Positions 52,980-63,142 of a stretch of DNA of 64,000 nt are shown piece after piece. Origin of the DNA: CBFDBF01 sp050291465 (GTDB taxonomy: Bacteria; Pseudomonadota; Gammaproteobacteria; Chromatiales; Chromatiaceae); contig JBNKJV010000002.1 in the NCBI GenBank assembly GCA_050291465.1, forward strand, positions 186,001-250,000, given 5' to 3'. Positions within the stretch are counted from its first letter, which is position 1. Each line of letters begins with the position of its first letter. Under the pieces are notes generated by a model. That model saw only the letters and a list, made by a program, of their open reading frames with translations. It was not told the origin of the DNA and did not search any database. Made by a program: the position numbers and the translations under genes.

Positions 52980-55004
52980 TTAAGACTTTTCCCCGCTAAG
53001 CAGAGAATCCAGGCCGGTCTCATCCAGCACGGATATACCGAGCTCCTTCGCCTTATCCAGCTTGGAACCGGCCTCGGCTCCGGCAATCACATAATCGGTT
53101 TTGCTGGATACGCTCCCGGTAACCTTTGCACCCATCCTCTGAAGCTGCTCCTTTATCTCCTGCCGGGGGCGACTGAGGGTACCGGTCAAAACGATGGTCT
53201 TCCCGGCCAATGCCGAAACCGCTCCCGCGGACCCCTCTTCCTTTTCCCAACGGATTCCGCTTTCTAACAGTCTGGCGATCACTTCCTGGTTGTGGGATTG
53301 GCGGAAGAAGGTGACGATGTGCTCCGCCACGATCGGACCCACATCCGGAACCCGTTGCAGATCTTCCTCGCCTGCCTGCTGCAACCGTTGCAGGTCACCG
53401 TAGTACAAGGCCAGGGCCCGAGCCGTAGCCTCCCCCACCTCCCGCACTCCCAGGGCGTACAGAAAACGCGCCAGCGTGGTATTTTTGCTTTTGTCGAGGG
53501 CGGCAATAAGGTTGGCCGCCGATTTCTCCCCCATGCGCTCGAGGCCGGCCAGTTGCGCCTGCGTCAGATGAAAAAGATCGGAAGGATCGTTGACCAGACC
53601 TTCGTCCACCAATTGCTCCACAAGTTTGTCCCCCAGGCCCTCGATGTCCAGGGCACGCCTGGAAGCGAAGTGTTTAATGGACTCCTTGCGTTGTGCCGGG
53701 CAGAAAAGGCCACCACTGCAACGGGTGACGGCCTCGTCCCTATCCCGTATCACCTCGGAGCCGCATATGGGGCAGTGATCGGGCATCTGAAATAGCGCGG
53801 TCTTTTTCGGCCTGCGGTCCGGAACAACCCTGACCACCTGAGGAATCACGTCCCCGGCCCTGCGGAGGATGACGGTGTCTCCCACCCGGATATCCTTGCG
53901 TTGTATCTCGTCGGCATTGTGTAACGTTGCATTGGTAACCGTTACCCCGGCGACGTTTACCGGTTCCAGCCGCGCCACCGGCGTCAGGGCGCCGGTGCGT
54001 CCAACCTGAACCTCGATGGCCAGCAGCCTTGTCATCTCCTCCTGAGCCGGAAATTTCTGCGCAATGGCCCAGCGCGGCGCCCGGGCGACAAATCCCAGGC
54101 GTTCCTGAAAATCCATCCGGTCCACCTTGAAGACTACACCGTCGATGTCGTAGGGAAGCTGCTCCCGCCGTTCGGCCAGAGCACGATAGTATGCGAGACA
54201 TCCCTCAGCACCGGAGACCTGCTGCAATTCCGGTGAAACCCGTAAACCCCACTCTCTCAGCCGTACGATTCCGCCACTGTGGGTAGCGGCCAGGGGACCG
54301 CCCCCTATCTCGCCGAAACCATAGCAATAGATGGCCAGCGGCCGCTCCGCGGTCACCCGGGGATCGAGTTGCCGCAGGCTGCCCGCCGCCGCATTACGTG
54401 GATTGGCAAAGCCCTTCTCCCCCGCGGCCCGGGCGCGGGCATTGAGCGCGTCGAAACCCGCCTTGGGCATATACACCTCGCCGCGAACCTCCAGGATCGA
54501 CGGCCATCCTTCGCCCAGCAGCCGCAACGGTACCGAAAGAATGGTGCGAACGTTCTGGGTTACATCCTCTCCCCTCTGGCCGTCACCCCGGGTGGCCGCC
54601 TGTACCAGGCAACCCTGCTCGTATCTCAGGCTGATCGCCAATCCGTCCAGCTTCGGCTCCGCCGCATAAACAATCTTCTGTTCCTCGCCCAACCTTTCCC
54701 TCACCCTGCGGTCGAACTCCGTCATCTCTTCTTCGGAAAAGGCGTTCTCCAATGAGAGCATCGGTACCCGGTGCTGCACCTCTTCAAAGGCGCCAAGAGG
54801 TTCCGCCCCCACCCGCTGGGTAGGGGAGTCGGCGGTGATAAGTTCCGGGTGTCGGCTCTCCAGTTCCTGGAGTTCCCGCAGCAGACGGTCGTATTCGCTG
54901 TCCGGAATTTCCGGATCATCCAGCACGTAATAGCGGTAGTTGTGGTGGTCGATCTGTTCCCGCAGCTTTACCGCCCGTTGCGACGCGGGGATGGGTTTAC
55001 TCAT
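52980..55004 (-). CDS. ligA: NAD-dependent DNA ligase
   Basis: Seals nicks in replication and repair. Domain Ia, adenylation domain with catalytic Lys in KLDG (AEPKLDGLAISLRY), OB fold, zinc finger (CPICGSEV... CSGGLFCPAQ), helix-hairpin-helix and C-terminal BRCT domain (ALAGKTIVLTGTLSRPR onward). 674 residues. Start overlaps the zipA stop by 4 bases. Confidence 0.96.
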   Translation of the reverse strand: MSKPIPASQRAVKLREQIDHHNYRYYVLDDPEIPDSEYDRLLRELQELESRHPELITADSPTQRVGAEPLGAFEEVQHRVPMLSLENAFSEEEMTEFDRRVRERLGEEQKIVYAAEPKLDGLAISLRYEQGCLVQAATRGDGQRGEDVTQNVRTILSVPLRLLGEGWPSILEVRGEVYMPKAGFDALNARARAAGEKGFANPRNAAAGSLRQLDPRVTAERPLAIYCYGFGEIGGGPLAATHSGGIVRLREWGLRVSPELQQVSGAEGCLAYYRALAERREQLPYDIDGVVFKVDRMDFQERLGFVARAPRWAIAQKFPAQEEMTRLLAIEVQVGRTGALTPVARLEPVNVAGVTVTNATLHNADEIQRKDIRVGDTVILRRAGDVIPQVVRVVPDRRPKKTALFQMPDHCPICGSEVIRDRDEAVTRCSGGLFCPAQRKESIKHFASRRALDIEGLGDKLVEQLVDEGLVNDPSDLFHLTQAQLAGLERMGEKSAANLIAALDKSKNTTLARFLYALGVREVGEATARALALYYGDLQRLQQAGEEDLQRVPDVGPIVAEHIVTFFRQSHNQEVIARLLESGIRWEKEEGSAGAVSALAGKTIVLTGTLSRPRQEIKEQLQRMGAKVTGSVSSKTDYVIAGAEAGSKLDKAKELGISVLDETGLDSLLSGEKS

Positions 55005-55864
55005 CGTGCGCTTTTTGCCAACTGCAGTTTGCGGTGAAACTCCTGAATCTCTTCCCGCATGTGTTCGATGGTCTGTTTACTGAGATCGCTGTGACTTTCG
55101 TCCTGCAACTCTCCATCCAGGAGGGTGGCCAGCCGCTCCGCGGTATGCAGCATTTCGGAGAAGATGCTCAGACCGTCCTTTGGTCCCGGCAACAGGGTAA
55201 AAAGCAGCAGACCCGGGGTAACAAAATCTTCCATCTGATCCGGAGAGAATGTGCCTGGTTCCACCAGGTTCGCCATGCTGAAGAGTGGACCTTTCTGCGG
55301 GTCCTCATAGTTTGGGAAATGGTAAATATCCATATCACCGAACTGCAATCCCACCTCAGAGATCGCATAAAGGACCTCCTGTCCCAGAAATTGCCCTTCA
55401 CGTGGCACCACGTTTAACTGAATAAGCTTGGTTGGAAGCGGCTTCTTCTCAACAACGTCCGGTTTTTCAGCCTGTTCCAAATTTAAAAACGGGAAAGAGA
55501 ACTGCTCGATATCGCGACGAATTCCCCGCTTCTTACCTTTCTCTTCCTTGACCAGGTCGCCGAGCCGCTCCAGGTCCTGGTCCACGGTCTCTCCACGCGG
55601 AACGGCCGTGGGGGCCTCTTCCGCCGGGGTGGTTTCGGGCTCCTCCTCAGGGGGATCATCTTCGGGGGAGGTGTCCGGTGCCCACAACGGCTCCCTGTCA
55701 TGGAACGCAGGTGTCGTGGTATCCGTTACCGTCTCGTCCTGAAAGCGCACAGAAGAGCTATCACCCCGTTCCCTGCCCTGCTTATACCGATCGGCGAGAT
55801 AGATCCCCAAGATCAGGGCCAGGCCGGCGAGAAACAGGATTAGACGGAGAATGTCGGCTTCCAT
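55001..55864 (-). CDS. zipA: Cell division protein ZipA
   Basis: Anchors FtsZ to the membrane. N-terminal transmembrane helix (MEADILRLILFLAGLALILG), then an acidic Pro/Glu-rich linker (about 30-120), then the ZipA_C FtsZ-binding domain (from about 150). 287 residues. Located between smc and ligA, the standard smc-zipA-ligA order. Confidence 0.93.
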   Translation of the reverse strand: MEADILRLILFLAGLALILGIYLADRYKQGRERGDSSSVRFQDETVTDTTTPAFHDREPLWAPDTSPEDDPPEEEPETTPAEEAPTAVPRGETVDQDLERLGDLVKEEKGKKRGIRRDIEQFSFPFLNLEQAEKPDVVEKKPLPTKLIQLNVVPREGQFLGQEVLYAISEVGLQFGDMDIYHFPNYEDPQKGPLFSMANLVEPGTFSPDQMEDFVTPGLLLFTLLPGPKDGLSIFSEMLHTAERLATLLDGELQDESHSDLSKQTIEHMREEIQEFHRKLQLAKSAR

Positions 55865-55988
55865 AGGTTATAGTCTGCGACGAGTGGCAAGCCGCAATTC
55901 CACGGCATTGAGTATTATAAACCAGGATTCGATAAGAACTCTCTGCGTATTCCGCGTCTCGACCATCAGGAATCTGTCCGGAGCTTCC

Positions 55989-58900
55989 CTAACTTGCCGC
56001 CATCAGCGCCGCCTCTTCCACGTCCACCGAGACCAGCCTGGAAACGCCTGCCTCGTGCATGGTGACACCTGTGAGGTGCCTGGCAATCTCCATGGTGATC
56101 TTGTTGTGGGTGATAAAGATAAACTGCACCCGATCCGACATGGATTTCACCAGATCACAAAAACGGCCTACGTTGGCATCATCCAGCGGCGCGTCCACCT
56201 CATCCAGCATACAGAAAGGCGCCGGATTGAGCTCGAAGATGGCGAACACCAGGGCCACCGCTGTAAGCGCCTTTTCGCCACCGGAAAGGAGATGGATACT
56301 GGTGTTGCGTTTACCGGGCGGACGCGCCATCACGGTTACGCCGGTATCCAGCAGATCCTCACCGGTCAGCTGCAGATAAGCGTGGCCTCCGCCGAACAGC
56401 CGGGGAAACTTCTCCTGCAGTCCGTTGTTGACCCGATCGAAGGTCTCCTTAAAGCGTGTCCGGGTTTCCCGGTCTATCTTGCGAATGGCGTTTTCAAGTG
56501 TCTGCAATGATTCTGTAACATCTGCATGCTGGGCATCCAGGTACTGTTTACGCTCCGACTGTTCCTGAAACTCGTCGATAGCCGCCAGATTTATAGGACC
56601 GAGACGACGGATACGCGCATCCATCCTTTCCAACTCCTCTTCCCAGGTCTCCTTGCTGGCATCCTCCGGCAATTCCCGAAGTAACTCAACGGGGACAAAA
56701 CCGGATTCCTGAATCTGTTCTTCTATGGTCTGGTGGTGGATCCGGACCTCCTGCCGCTGCATCCTTTCCTGCTCCAGGAGATTGCGTTGATCCTGTACCT
56801 TCTGTTCCGCCTCATTGCGTTCCTGTTCATGTTTGCGAAGAGCCGCTTCAATCTCCTCCAGAGATCGGCGTGCACCTTTCAGTTCCTCTTCCACTTCGAT
56901 GCGGAGCTGGAGCTGCCTTTCCAGTTCACCACCCCACTCGGAGAGGGGTTGCTCCGCCGTCTCCAGGGCCCTGCGCAACTCATCCCTGCGTTCGGTGAAA
57001 TGGGAAAGCTGGCCCTTCATCCGCTGCAGACTCTCTGTGAGGGACTGCTGGGATGAACGCATGGACTCGATTTTCAGGGCGATTTCATGCACCAGATTAC
57101 GCTGCTGTTGTGCCTTGTTTCGCGCCTCTTCCAATTGGGAACGCAGCGCATCGCGCCGCGCGATCAGCCGCTCCCGGCGTTCGCCGAGCGTCTCCATCTC
57201 GTGCAACGCCTTATGCAGACTGTCGCGGGCCTGATCCAGCCCTTCACGTTCCTGTTGTTGCTGGCGTTGCAGCTCTTCCACCTCGCTGCGTATGTTGTCG
57301 TCCCGGTTTCTTAGATGTTCCGCTCTGGCTTTCCTGCCGCTGAGATTGGAACGTATCTCCGAAAGATCGCGGTTGGCTTCGTTAAACTGCCGCTGCAGTT
57401 GCTCCCTGGTATTTTCCACCTGCTGCAGACGTTCTCTGCCCTGCTGAATGGCGGTTTCCAGTTCCGCCGCCTTGCTCTCCAGTTCCTGCTGTCGGGCCGC
57501 CAGATCCCGGATCTCCTGTTCCCGTTGCAGCACGCCCTGGTCCTGATCCGCTGATCGGCTCAATCGCAGCCAGTTCGGACCCATCCAGACACCATCCCGG
57601 GTAACCACCGACTCGTGGCCCCTTAGCCGCTTCCTGATCTCCAGGGCCTGCGGCAACCCGTCCGCCACGTGGACCCCCTCCAGCAGACCGTCCAGAGGCC
57701 AGGGAGAGCGTACCTTGCCGAGCAACAGATCCGCCGAGGTGACACCCTGTCCCGAACCTGCCGTGGTATCGAACAGCGTTACCGTGCCCTCCCCCAGACC
57801 GCTCATGGCCCCGGCCAGCCCTTCCAGGTTACCGGTGCAGACCGCCTGCAAATGAAAACCGAGGACCGTCTCCACCGCCTGTTGCCAACCGGACTCTACC
57901 TCGATACGCTCCGCCAGCCGCGCCGCCTGCCCCAGTTCGTGCTGTTCCAGCCAGCCGGATACCGCGCTGTCATCCTTACCGAGAGCCGCTTCCTGCAGCG
58001 CCTCCAAGGATGCATAGCGCCCCTTGACGGTCTGCAGTTGTGCCCTGGTGTCATCCTGCTCGTTACGCAGCCTGGTATTGTTGTCACGGATGGTAACGAT
58101 CTGCTCCCCGACCTGGGAGAGTTGCTCCTGCAGGTGGGCCACCCGGCTGAGGTTTTGCTGCTCCTTCTCCTGAAGTCGCGCTATCTCCTGCTGCAATTGC
58201 GGTTCCTGAAGCCGTTCCAATTCCTCGGATAGACGCTTTAGCCTGTTTTCGTGATTTCTTTCCTGCTGTTCCAGATGATTAATACGGGTCCGTTCCACCT
58301 GAGCGGTCTGAGCCGGCTGCGCCGCCTGACGGTTGAACTCCTCCCATTCGAGCTGCCAGGCTTGCATCGCCTGTTCCTCTTCCGCCAGCTTTTCTGCGAC
58401 TATCCGATCTTCGTCCTGCACGGCATTGAGTTTCGGCTGTTCCTGTGCCAACTGAGCTTCAAGTTCCTGCAGCCGCCCGCTGTCCTGCTGTTGGTGGTCG
58501 TGCGCTTCCTGCCAGGATTTTTCCGTCTGCTCCAGATCCAACTGCTGCTGCTGACGCAGCTCTTTGGTGTGTTTAATGGACTGTTCAAGGCGGGCTATCT
58601 CCGAACCTACAGCGTAGAAACGCCCCTGAACCTTATTGAACTGCTCGTTCGCGTCAGCATGGTTTTCCCGGCAACGCTCGATTTCCGCCTCGAGACTGCG
58701 CTGGCCGGCGACCGCTGCCTGCATGGCGGTCTCCCGTTCCGCCAGCGCCCGATCATGGCCCGCCAATTCCTCTTCCAGGGAGCGCCAGCGCAGAGCCAAC
58801 AGCTCCGCCTTCAGCTGTCGCTCCTTCTCCTTCATTTTCTTGTACCGTTCCGCGGTGGCCGCCTGCCGTTTTAGATGCAGAAGTTGTTTCTCCACCTCTT

Positions 58901-59495
58901 CCAGCAGATCATTAAGCCGATCCAGGTTGTCGCGGGTATGCCGGATACGGTTTTCCGTTTCCCGGCGTCGCTCCTTGTACTTGGAAATCCCGGCCGCCTC
59001 TTCCAGAAACGCACGCAACTCCTCGGGTCGGGCCTCGATCAGGCGGGAAATCATTCCCTGCTCGATAATAGAGTAGCTGCGGGGCCCGAGTCCGGTACCC
59101 AGGAACAGATCGGTGATATCACGGCGCCGGCAACGCACGCCGTTGAGGAAATAGCCCGACTGGCCGTCACGGAAGACCTGCCGTTTTACCGAGATCTGTC
59201 CATACTGGGCGTACTGCCCCCCTGCACTGCCGTCGCTGTTGTCGAACAGCAGTTCGATACTTGCGGTTCCTACGGGTTTGCGTGATGAGGAGCCGTTGAA
59301 TATGACGTCGGCCATGGACTCTCCGCGCAACATCTTGGCGGAGCTTTCACCCATGACCCAACGGACGGCATCGATGATGTTGGATTTACCGCAACCGTTG
59401 GGACCGACGACACCAACCAGATTGCTCGGCATGTGCACGGTCGTCGGATCCACGAAAGATTTGAATCCGGCGAGTTTGATCTTCTCAAGACGCAT
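55989..59495 (-). CDS. smc: Chromosome partition protein Smc
   Basis: ATPase of the SMC-ScpAB condensin. Walker A GPNGCGKS (31-38) at the N-terminus, long coiled coils with a hinge near residues 510-640, then the C-terminal signature HLLSGGEKALTA and Walker B FCMLDEVDAPLDD. 1168 residues. ScpA and ScpB are encoded 13 kb away. Many gammaproteobacteria have MukBEF instead, so smc-scpAB is informative about the lineage. A 125-base gap separates it from zipA. Confidence 0.96.
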   Translation of the reverse strand: MRLEKIKLAGFKSFVDPTTVHMPSNLVGVVGPNGCGKSNIIDAVRWVMGESSAKMLRGESMADVIFNGSSSRKPVGTASIELLFDNSDGSAGGQYAQYGQISVKRQVFRDGQSGYFLNGVRCRRRDITDLFLGTGLGPRSYSIIEQGMISRLIEARPEELRAFLEEAAGISKYKERRRETENRIRHTRDNLDRLNDLLEEVEKQLLHLKRQAATAERYKKMKEKERQLKAELLALRWRSLEEELAGHDRALAERETAMQAAVAGQRSLEAEIERCRENHADANEQFNKVQGRFYAVGSEIARLEQSIKHTKELRQQQQLDLEQTEKSWQEAHDHQQQDSGRLQELEAQLAQEQPKLNAVQDEDRIVAEKLAEEEQAMQAWQLEWEEFNRQAAQPAQTAQVERTRINHLEQQERNHENRLKRLSEELERLQEPQLQQEIARLQEKEQQNLSRVAHLQEQLSQVGEQIVTIRDNNTRLRNEQDDTRAQLQTVKGRYASLEALQEAALGKDDSAVSGWLEQHELGQAARLAERIEVESGWQQAVETVLGFHLQAVCTGNLEGLAGAMSGLGEGTVTLFDTTAGSGQGVTSADLLLGKVRSPWPLDGLLEGVHVADGLPQALEIRKRLRGHESVVTRDGVWMGPNWLRLSRSADQDQGVLQREQEIRDLAARQQELESKAAELETAIQQGRERLQQVENTREQLQRQFNEANRDLSEIRSNLSGRKARAEHLRNRDDNIRSEVEELQRQQQQEREGLDQARDSLHKALHEMETLGERRERLIARRDALRSQLEEARNKAQQQRNLVHEIALKIESMRSSQQSLTESLQRMKGQLSHFTERRDELRRALETAEQPLSEWGGELERQLQLRIEVEEELKGARRSLEEIEAALRKHEQERNEAEQKVQDQRNLLEQERMQRQEVRIHHQTIEEQIQESGFVPVELLRELPEDASKETWEEELERMDARIRRLGPINLAAIDEFQEQSERKQYLDAQHADVTESLQTLENAIRKIDRETRTRFKETFDRVNNGLQEKFPRLFGGGHAYLQLTGEDLLDTGVTVMARPPGKRNTSIHLLSGGEKALTAVALVFAIFELNPAPFCMLDEVDAPLDDANVGRFCDLVKSMSDRVQFIFITHNKITMEIARHLTGVTMHEAGVSRLVSVDVEEAALMAAS

Positions 59496-59640
59496 GGGCG
59501 GCTAAGATACCGTCTGGCCGCCTGCGATACAAGGGAATCTTAAATCTATAATTAACATTAGTTAAACCTTTTTACTTATTGTTTTTTATTGCATTTTTAC
59601 CTGCTTTATAAGGAATATGTCGATTCTCCGGTCATCACCC

Positions 59641-59669
59641 TTTTTGGCAAACCGAGACTCCCGTATAAT
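59641..59669 (+). promoter_or_regulatory. Candidate sigma-70 promoter of queF
   Basis: TATAAT (59664-59669) preceded at 17 bases by TTTTTG (59641-59646); TTGGCA (59644-59649) is closer to consensus but 14 bases away. The start would be about 32 bases before the queF ATG. Confidence 0.5.
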
Positions 59670-59707
59670 CGGCGCCCATTACTTGATATTCGACTTGGCA
59701 GTTCCCT

Positions 59708-60097
59708 ATGGCAACCCGTCCGCAAAAGACCCTGGAAACCTTCGCAAACCCCAACCCTGACCGTGACTATACCATCCGTATCGAGGTTCCGGAGTTTACA
59801 TGTCTCTGTCCTAAAACGGGACAACCGGACTTCGCCGAACTCACCATAGAGTACGTCGCCGACAAGCTCTGTGTCGAACTCAAGTCACTTAAACTCTATG
59901 TCTGGTCCTTCCGTGACGAGGGGGCATTTCACGAAGCGGTTACCAATCAGATACTCAGTGATCTGGTGGCGGCGATTGAGCCGCGTTACATGCGGCTTAC
60001 CGCGGAATTCAATGTGCGCGGTGGAATTTTCACTACCGTGGTGGCGGATCATCGCGCCGAAAACTGGAACCCTCCAGCTTCGGTCAATCTCCCCTAG
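59708..60097 (+). CDS. queF: NADPH-dependent 7-cyano-7-deazaguanine reductase
   Basis: Reduces preQ0 to preQ1 for queuosine in tRNA. This is the short, single-domain (type I) form of 129 residues. Catalytic Cys34 in LCPKTGQPDFAE and the NADPH motif ELKSLKLYVWSFRDEGAFHE are present. A monocistronic gene divergent from smc. Confidence 0.95.
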   Translation: MATRPQKTLETFANPNPDRDYTIRIEVPEFTCLCPKTGQPDFAELTIEYVADKLCVELKSLKLYVWSFRDEGAFHEAVTNQILSDLVAAIEPRYMRLTAEFNVRGGIFTTVVADHRAENWNPPASVNLP

Positions 60098-60236
60098 GAT
60101 CCCTGTCAGTGTAGATAACAGTTGTTTTTCAGCACCGAGATTCAATCGCCGGGACAGGCATTTGGAGAACAGCGGAAACTCGTATACAGTTCTCTGGTTA
60201 CCTGTCATTTAGGATATAAAAAGAAAGAAAGCGGAT

Positions 60237-61514
60237 ATGTTCGATTTAGATAAGACGCGAATAGGCATTGTTGGACTTGGCTATGTCGGTCTGCCTCTGG
60301 CCGTGGAGTTTGGAAAGCGATTTCCAACCGTGGGACTGGATATCAATTCCAAAAGGATTGAAGAATTGAAACAGGGACATGACTCCACCCTCGAGACCGA
60401 TGCGGAGGAACTGGCTGAGGCGCAACAATTGAGTTTCACCGATCAACCGGAAGCGCTGCGGGAATGCAACGTCTACATCGTCACCGTTCCAACACCCATA
60501 ACCAGCCATAAACAACCGGACCTCTCCCCCCTGGTTTCAGCTAGCACCTCCGTGGGTAAACTCCTGAAACAGGGTGACATAGTGATCTATGAATCCACGG
60601 TCTATCCCGGCGCCACCGAGGAGGTATGTATCCCTATCCTGGAAACGGAATCCGGCCTGGTTTTTAACCGCGACTTTTTTGCCGGCTACAGTCCGGAACG
60701 TATCAATCCGGGCGACAAACAGCACCGTCTGGTCAATATAACCAAGGTTACCTCCGGTTCCACGCCCGAGGCGGCGGATTTCGTCGACGCCCTCTATGGC
60801 AGTATCGTCTCCGCCGGCACCCATAAAGCGAGCAGCATCAAGGTGGCGGAAGCGGCCAAGGTGATCGAGAATACCCAGCGCGACGTCAACATCGCCCTGA
60901 TCAATGAGCTGGCACTGATCTTCAACCGACTCGGCATTGATACCGAGGAGGTACTCGCAGCCGCGGGAAGCAAATGGAACTTCCTCCCCTTCCGCCCCGG
61001 ACTCGTGGGAGGACACTGTATCGGTGTCGATCCCTATTATCTGACCCACAAGGCACAGGCTATAGGATATCAGCCGGAAATTATTCTCGCCGGCCGCCGA
61101 ATTAACGACAATATGGGTAGGTATGTCGTTAGTTCCGTGGTTAAGATGATGATTCAGCGTAACATCGCGGTTGCCGGCAGCCGGGTCCTGATCCTCGGAC
61201 TTACTTTCAAGGAGAATTGCCCCGATATCCGCAATACCCGGGTCGTGGATATGGTCTCCGAGATGCAGAGTTACGGCGCCAATGTGGATGTTTACGATCC
61301 CTGGGTCGACAAAGAGGAAGCCCATGCGGAACTGGGAATTGAACCGATCGACGCACCGGAAGACAACAGCTACGACGCAATAATCATCGCTGTCGCTCAC
61401 CGGCAGTTCGCGGAAATGGGAGTCGGCCGACTGCGTGGACTCGGTAAATCCCCATCGATCCTTTACGATATCAAACACCTGCTACCTGCCGATGAGGTGG
61501 ATGGGAGGTTATAG
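60237..61514 (+). CDS. tviB: UDP-N-acetylhexosamine 6-dehydrogenase (TviB/VipA type)
   Basis: NAD-dependent UDP-sugar dehydrogenase that makes UDP-N-acetyl-hexosaminuronate for polysaccharide. N-terminal NAD loop GIVGLGYVGLPLA, dehydrogenase core with Lys in IKVAEAAKVIENTQRD and catalytic Cys in VGGHCIGVDPYYL, C-terminal domain GLTFKENCPDIRNT. 425 residues, VipA/TviB group. It is followed by an epimerase, as in capsule or O-antigen loci. Its stop abuts a heptamer array. Confidence 0.88.
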   Translation: MFDLDKTRIGIVGLGYVGLPLAVEFGKRFPTVGLDINSKRIEELKQGHDSTLETDAEELAEAQQLSFTDQPEALRECNVYIVTVPTPITSHKQPDLSPLVSASTSVGKLLKQGDIVIYESTVYPGATEEVCIPILETESGLVFNRDFFAGYSPERINPGDKQHRLVNITKVTSGSTPEAADFVDALYGSIVSAGTHKASSIKVAEAAKVIENTQRDVNIALINELALIFNRLGIDTEEVLAAAGSKWNFLPFRPGLVGGHCIGVDPYYLTHKAQAIGYQPEIILAGRRINDNMGRYVVSSVVKMMIQRNIAVAGSRVLILGLTFKENCPDIRNTRVVDMVSEMQSYGANVDVYDPWVDKEEAHAELGIEPIDAPEDNSYDAIIIAVAHRQFAEMGVGRLRGLGKSPSILYDIKHLLPADEVDGRL

Positions 61515-61650
61515 GTTGTCAGTTGTCAGTTGTCAGTTGTCAGTTGTCAGAAAAGTAAAAGTCAGCCTAGGATAATGCTTCTCCAAACCATCAACTACCA
61601 ACCGAAATCAAATTACTGTTAACTGTTAACTTCTAACTGTTAACTGCTTA
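61515..61650. repeat. Heptamer element between dehydrogenase and epimerase
   Basis: Five perfect GTTGTCA units (61515-61549) start at the base after the tviB stop; a second array of TTAACTG-type units (about 61615-61650) lies near the epimerase ribosome site. The two arrays flank about 65 bases of unique sequence. They separate the two nucleotide-sugar genes by 151 bases. Confidence 0.85.
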
Positions 61651-61665
61651 CTACATGGAGTAAAC

Positions 61666-62673
61666 ATGAAAGTCTTGGTCACCGGCAGTGCCGGCTTTAT
61701 TGGATCGGCCCTCTCCCTGCGGTTACTGGAGCGTGGAGACGAGGTGATCGGTATCGATTCCCTGAACGAGTATTACGATGTCGAGCTTAAAAAGGCCCGG
61801 CTTGCCCGTACTACATCCCACCCCGGTTTCACTGATCTGCGTATTCACCTTGAAGACCGGGAAGCGGTCGCCGATGCGTTCTCCACTTATAAACCTGATC
61901 GCGTAGTCAACCTGGCGGCTCAGGCCGGTGTTCGTTATTCCCTGGAGAATCCCCAGTCTTATATCGACACCAATCTGGTCGGTTTTGGAAATATCCTTGA
62001 GGGTTGCCGTCATAACGGAGTCCAGCATCTGGTATATGCCTCCAGCAGTTCTGTCTATGGCGCCAATACCAACATGCCGTTTTCCGTTCATCACAACGTT
62101 GACCACCCATTGAGCCTCTATGCCGCCAGCAAGAAGGCAAATGAGCTTATGGCCCATACCTACAGCCATCTCTACAACCTGCCGACCACGGGTCTACGTT
62201 TCTTCACCGTTTATGGCCCCTGGGGGCGCCCCGACATGGCGCTGTTTCTCTTCACCAAGGCGATCCTTGCCGGAGAGCCTATTAATGTCTTCAACTACGG
62301 AAACCACCGCCGCGACTTCACCTATATCGATGATATTGTCGAAGGCGTGATCCGCACCCTGGACCGGGTGGCGGAACCCAACGGCGCCTGGTCCGGCGAA
62401 GCGCCCGATTCCGCTACCAGCTCAGCCCCCTACCGGCTCTACAACATCGGCAACAATCAACCTGTAGAACTCAGGCACTACATCGAAGTACTTGAGGATT
62501 GCCTGGGTAAAAAAGCCGAGCAGAATCTGCTGCCGTTGCAGCCTGGAGACGTGCCGGACACATACGCGGACGTTGACGACCTGGTACGGGACGTAGGCTA
62601 CAAACCCGCCACCTCGGTGGAAGACGGCGTTCGCCGATTCGTTGAGTGGTACCGGGACTATTACAAGGTTTAG
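61666..62673 (+). CDS. NAD-dependent nucleotide-sugar 4-epimerase (UDP-glucuronate epimerase-like)
   Basis: Extended SDR-family epimerase of 335 residues. NAD loop GSAGFIGSAL, Ser-Ser-Ser in YASSSSVYG and the active YxxxK in SLYAASKKANELM. The sequence is of the CapI/LspL UDP-glucuronate 4-epimerase type, but given its neighbour a substrate of UDP-GlcNAc/GalNAc uronate type is also possible. Ribosome site GGAG before the ATG. Confidence 0.85.
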   Translation: MKVLVTGSAGFIGSALSLRLLERGDEVIGIDSLNEYYDVELKKARLARTTSHPGFTDLRIHLEDREAVADAFSTYKPDRVVNLAAQAGVRYSLENPQSYIDTNLVGFGNILEGCRHNGVQHLVYASSSSVYGANTNMPFSVHHNVDHPLSLYAASKKANELMAHTYSHLYNLPTTGLRFFTVYGPWGRPDMALFLFTKAILAGEPINVFNYGNHRRDFTYIDDIVEGVIRTLDRVAEPNGAWSGEAPDSATSSAPYRLYNIGNNQPVELRHYIEVLEDCLGKKAEQNLLPLQPGDVPDTYADVDDLVRDVGYKPATSVEDGVRRFVEWYRDYYKV

Positions 62674-62683
62674 CGCCCGGCCG

Positions 62684-63103
62684 CTATTGACCGGGCGGAT
62701 ACTCCGGGAATACGGGCAAGTCACCCGCCGGACAGGACCACTCCGCCCGCGAATCCCAGAAGATCCTCGACTGCGGCAGCAACGGCGGATTCTCGTCCAG
62801 AGATCCGGCCGGAACTATGGCCAACTCATACTCCGGCAGTACCCGCGGCAACTGGCCACCGCAATTCCCGCAGAAACAGGTGGTGAAACGTTCCGATTCA
62901 GGCACTTTATAGCGGTGTACCAATTCCTCCCCTTGCGTCCAGGCAAAACTTGACGGCTTTAGTACCACATTTGTGCTGTGCCCGGTCCCCGTTGCCTTAC
63001 GGCAGCGACTGCAGTGGCAATGGGAAAAACGCAGGATCTCGCCTGCAATCTCATAATGAACGGTGCCGCAAAGGCAACTCCCGAAAAGTCTGGTTTGAGT
63101 CAT
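62684..63103 (-). CDS. GFA family (CENP-V/GFA) zinc protein
   Basis: A 139-residue zinc-binding protein of the GFA family, often labelled formaldehyde-activating enzyme though activity is rarely shown. Cysteines in GSCLCGTVHYE, HCHCSRCRKATG and FCGNCGGQLPR. Converges with the epimerase, 10 bases apart. Substrate unknown. Confidence 0.88.
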   Translation of the reverse strand: MTQTRLFGSCLCGTVHYEIAGEILRFSHCHCSRCRKATGTGHSTNVVLKPSSFAWTQGEELVHRYKVPESERFTTCFCGNCGGQLPRVLPEYELAIVPAGSLDENPPLLPQSRIFWDSRAEWSCPAGDLPVFPEYPPGQ

Positions 63104-63142
63104 AGCGATCTTTCCTCAAGCGCTGGTGCAAATCCAGCATGG

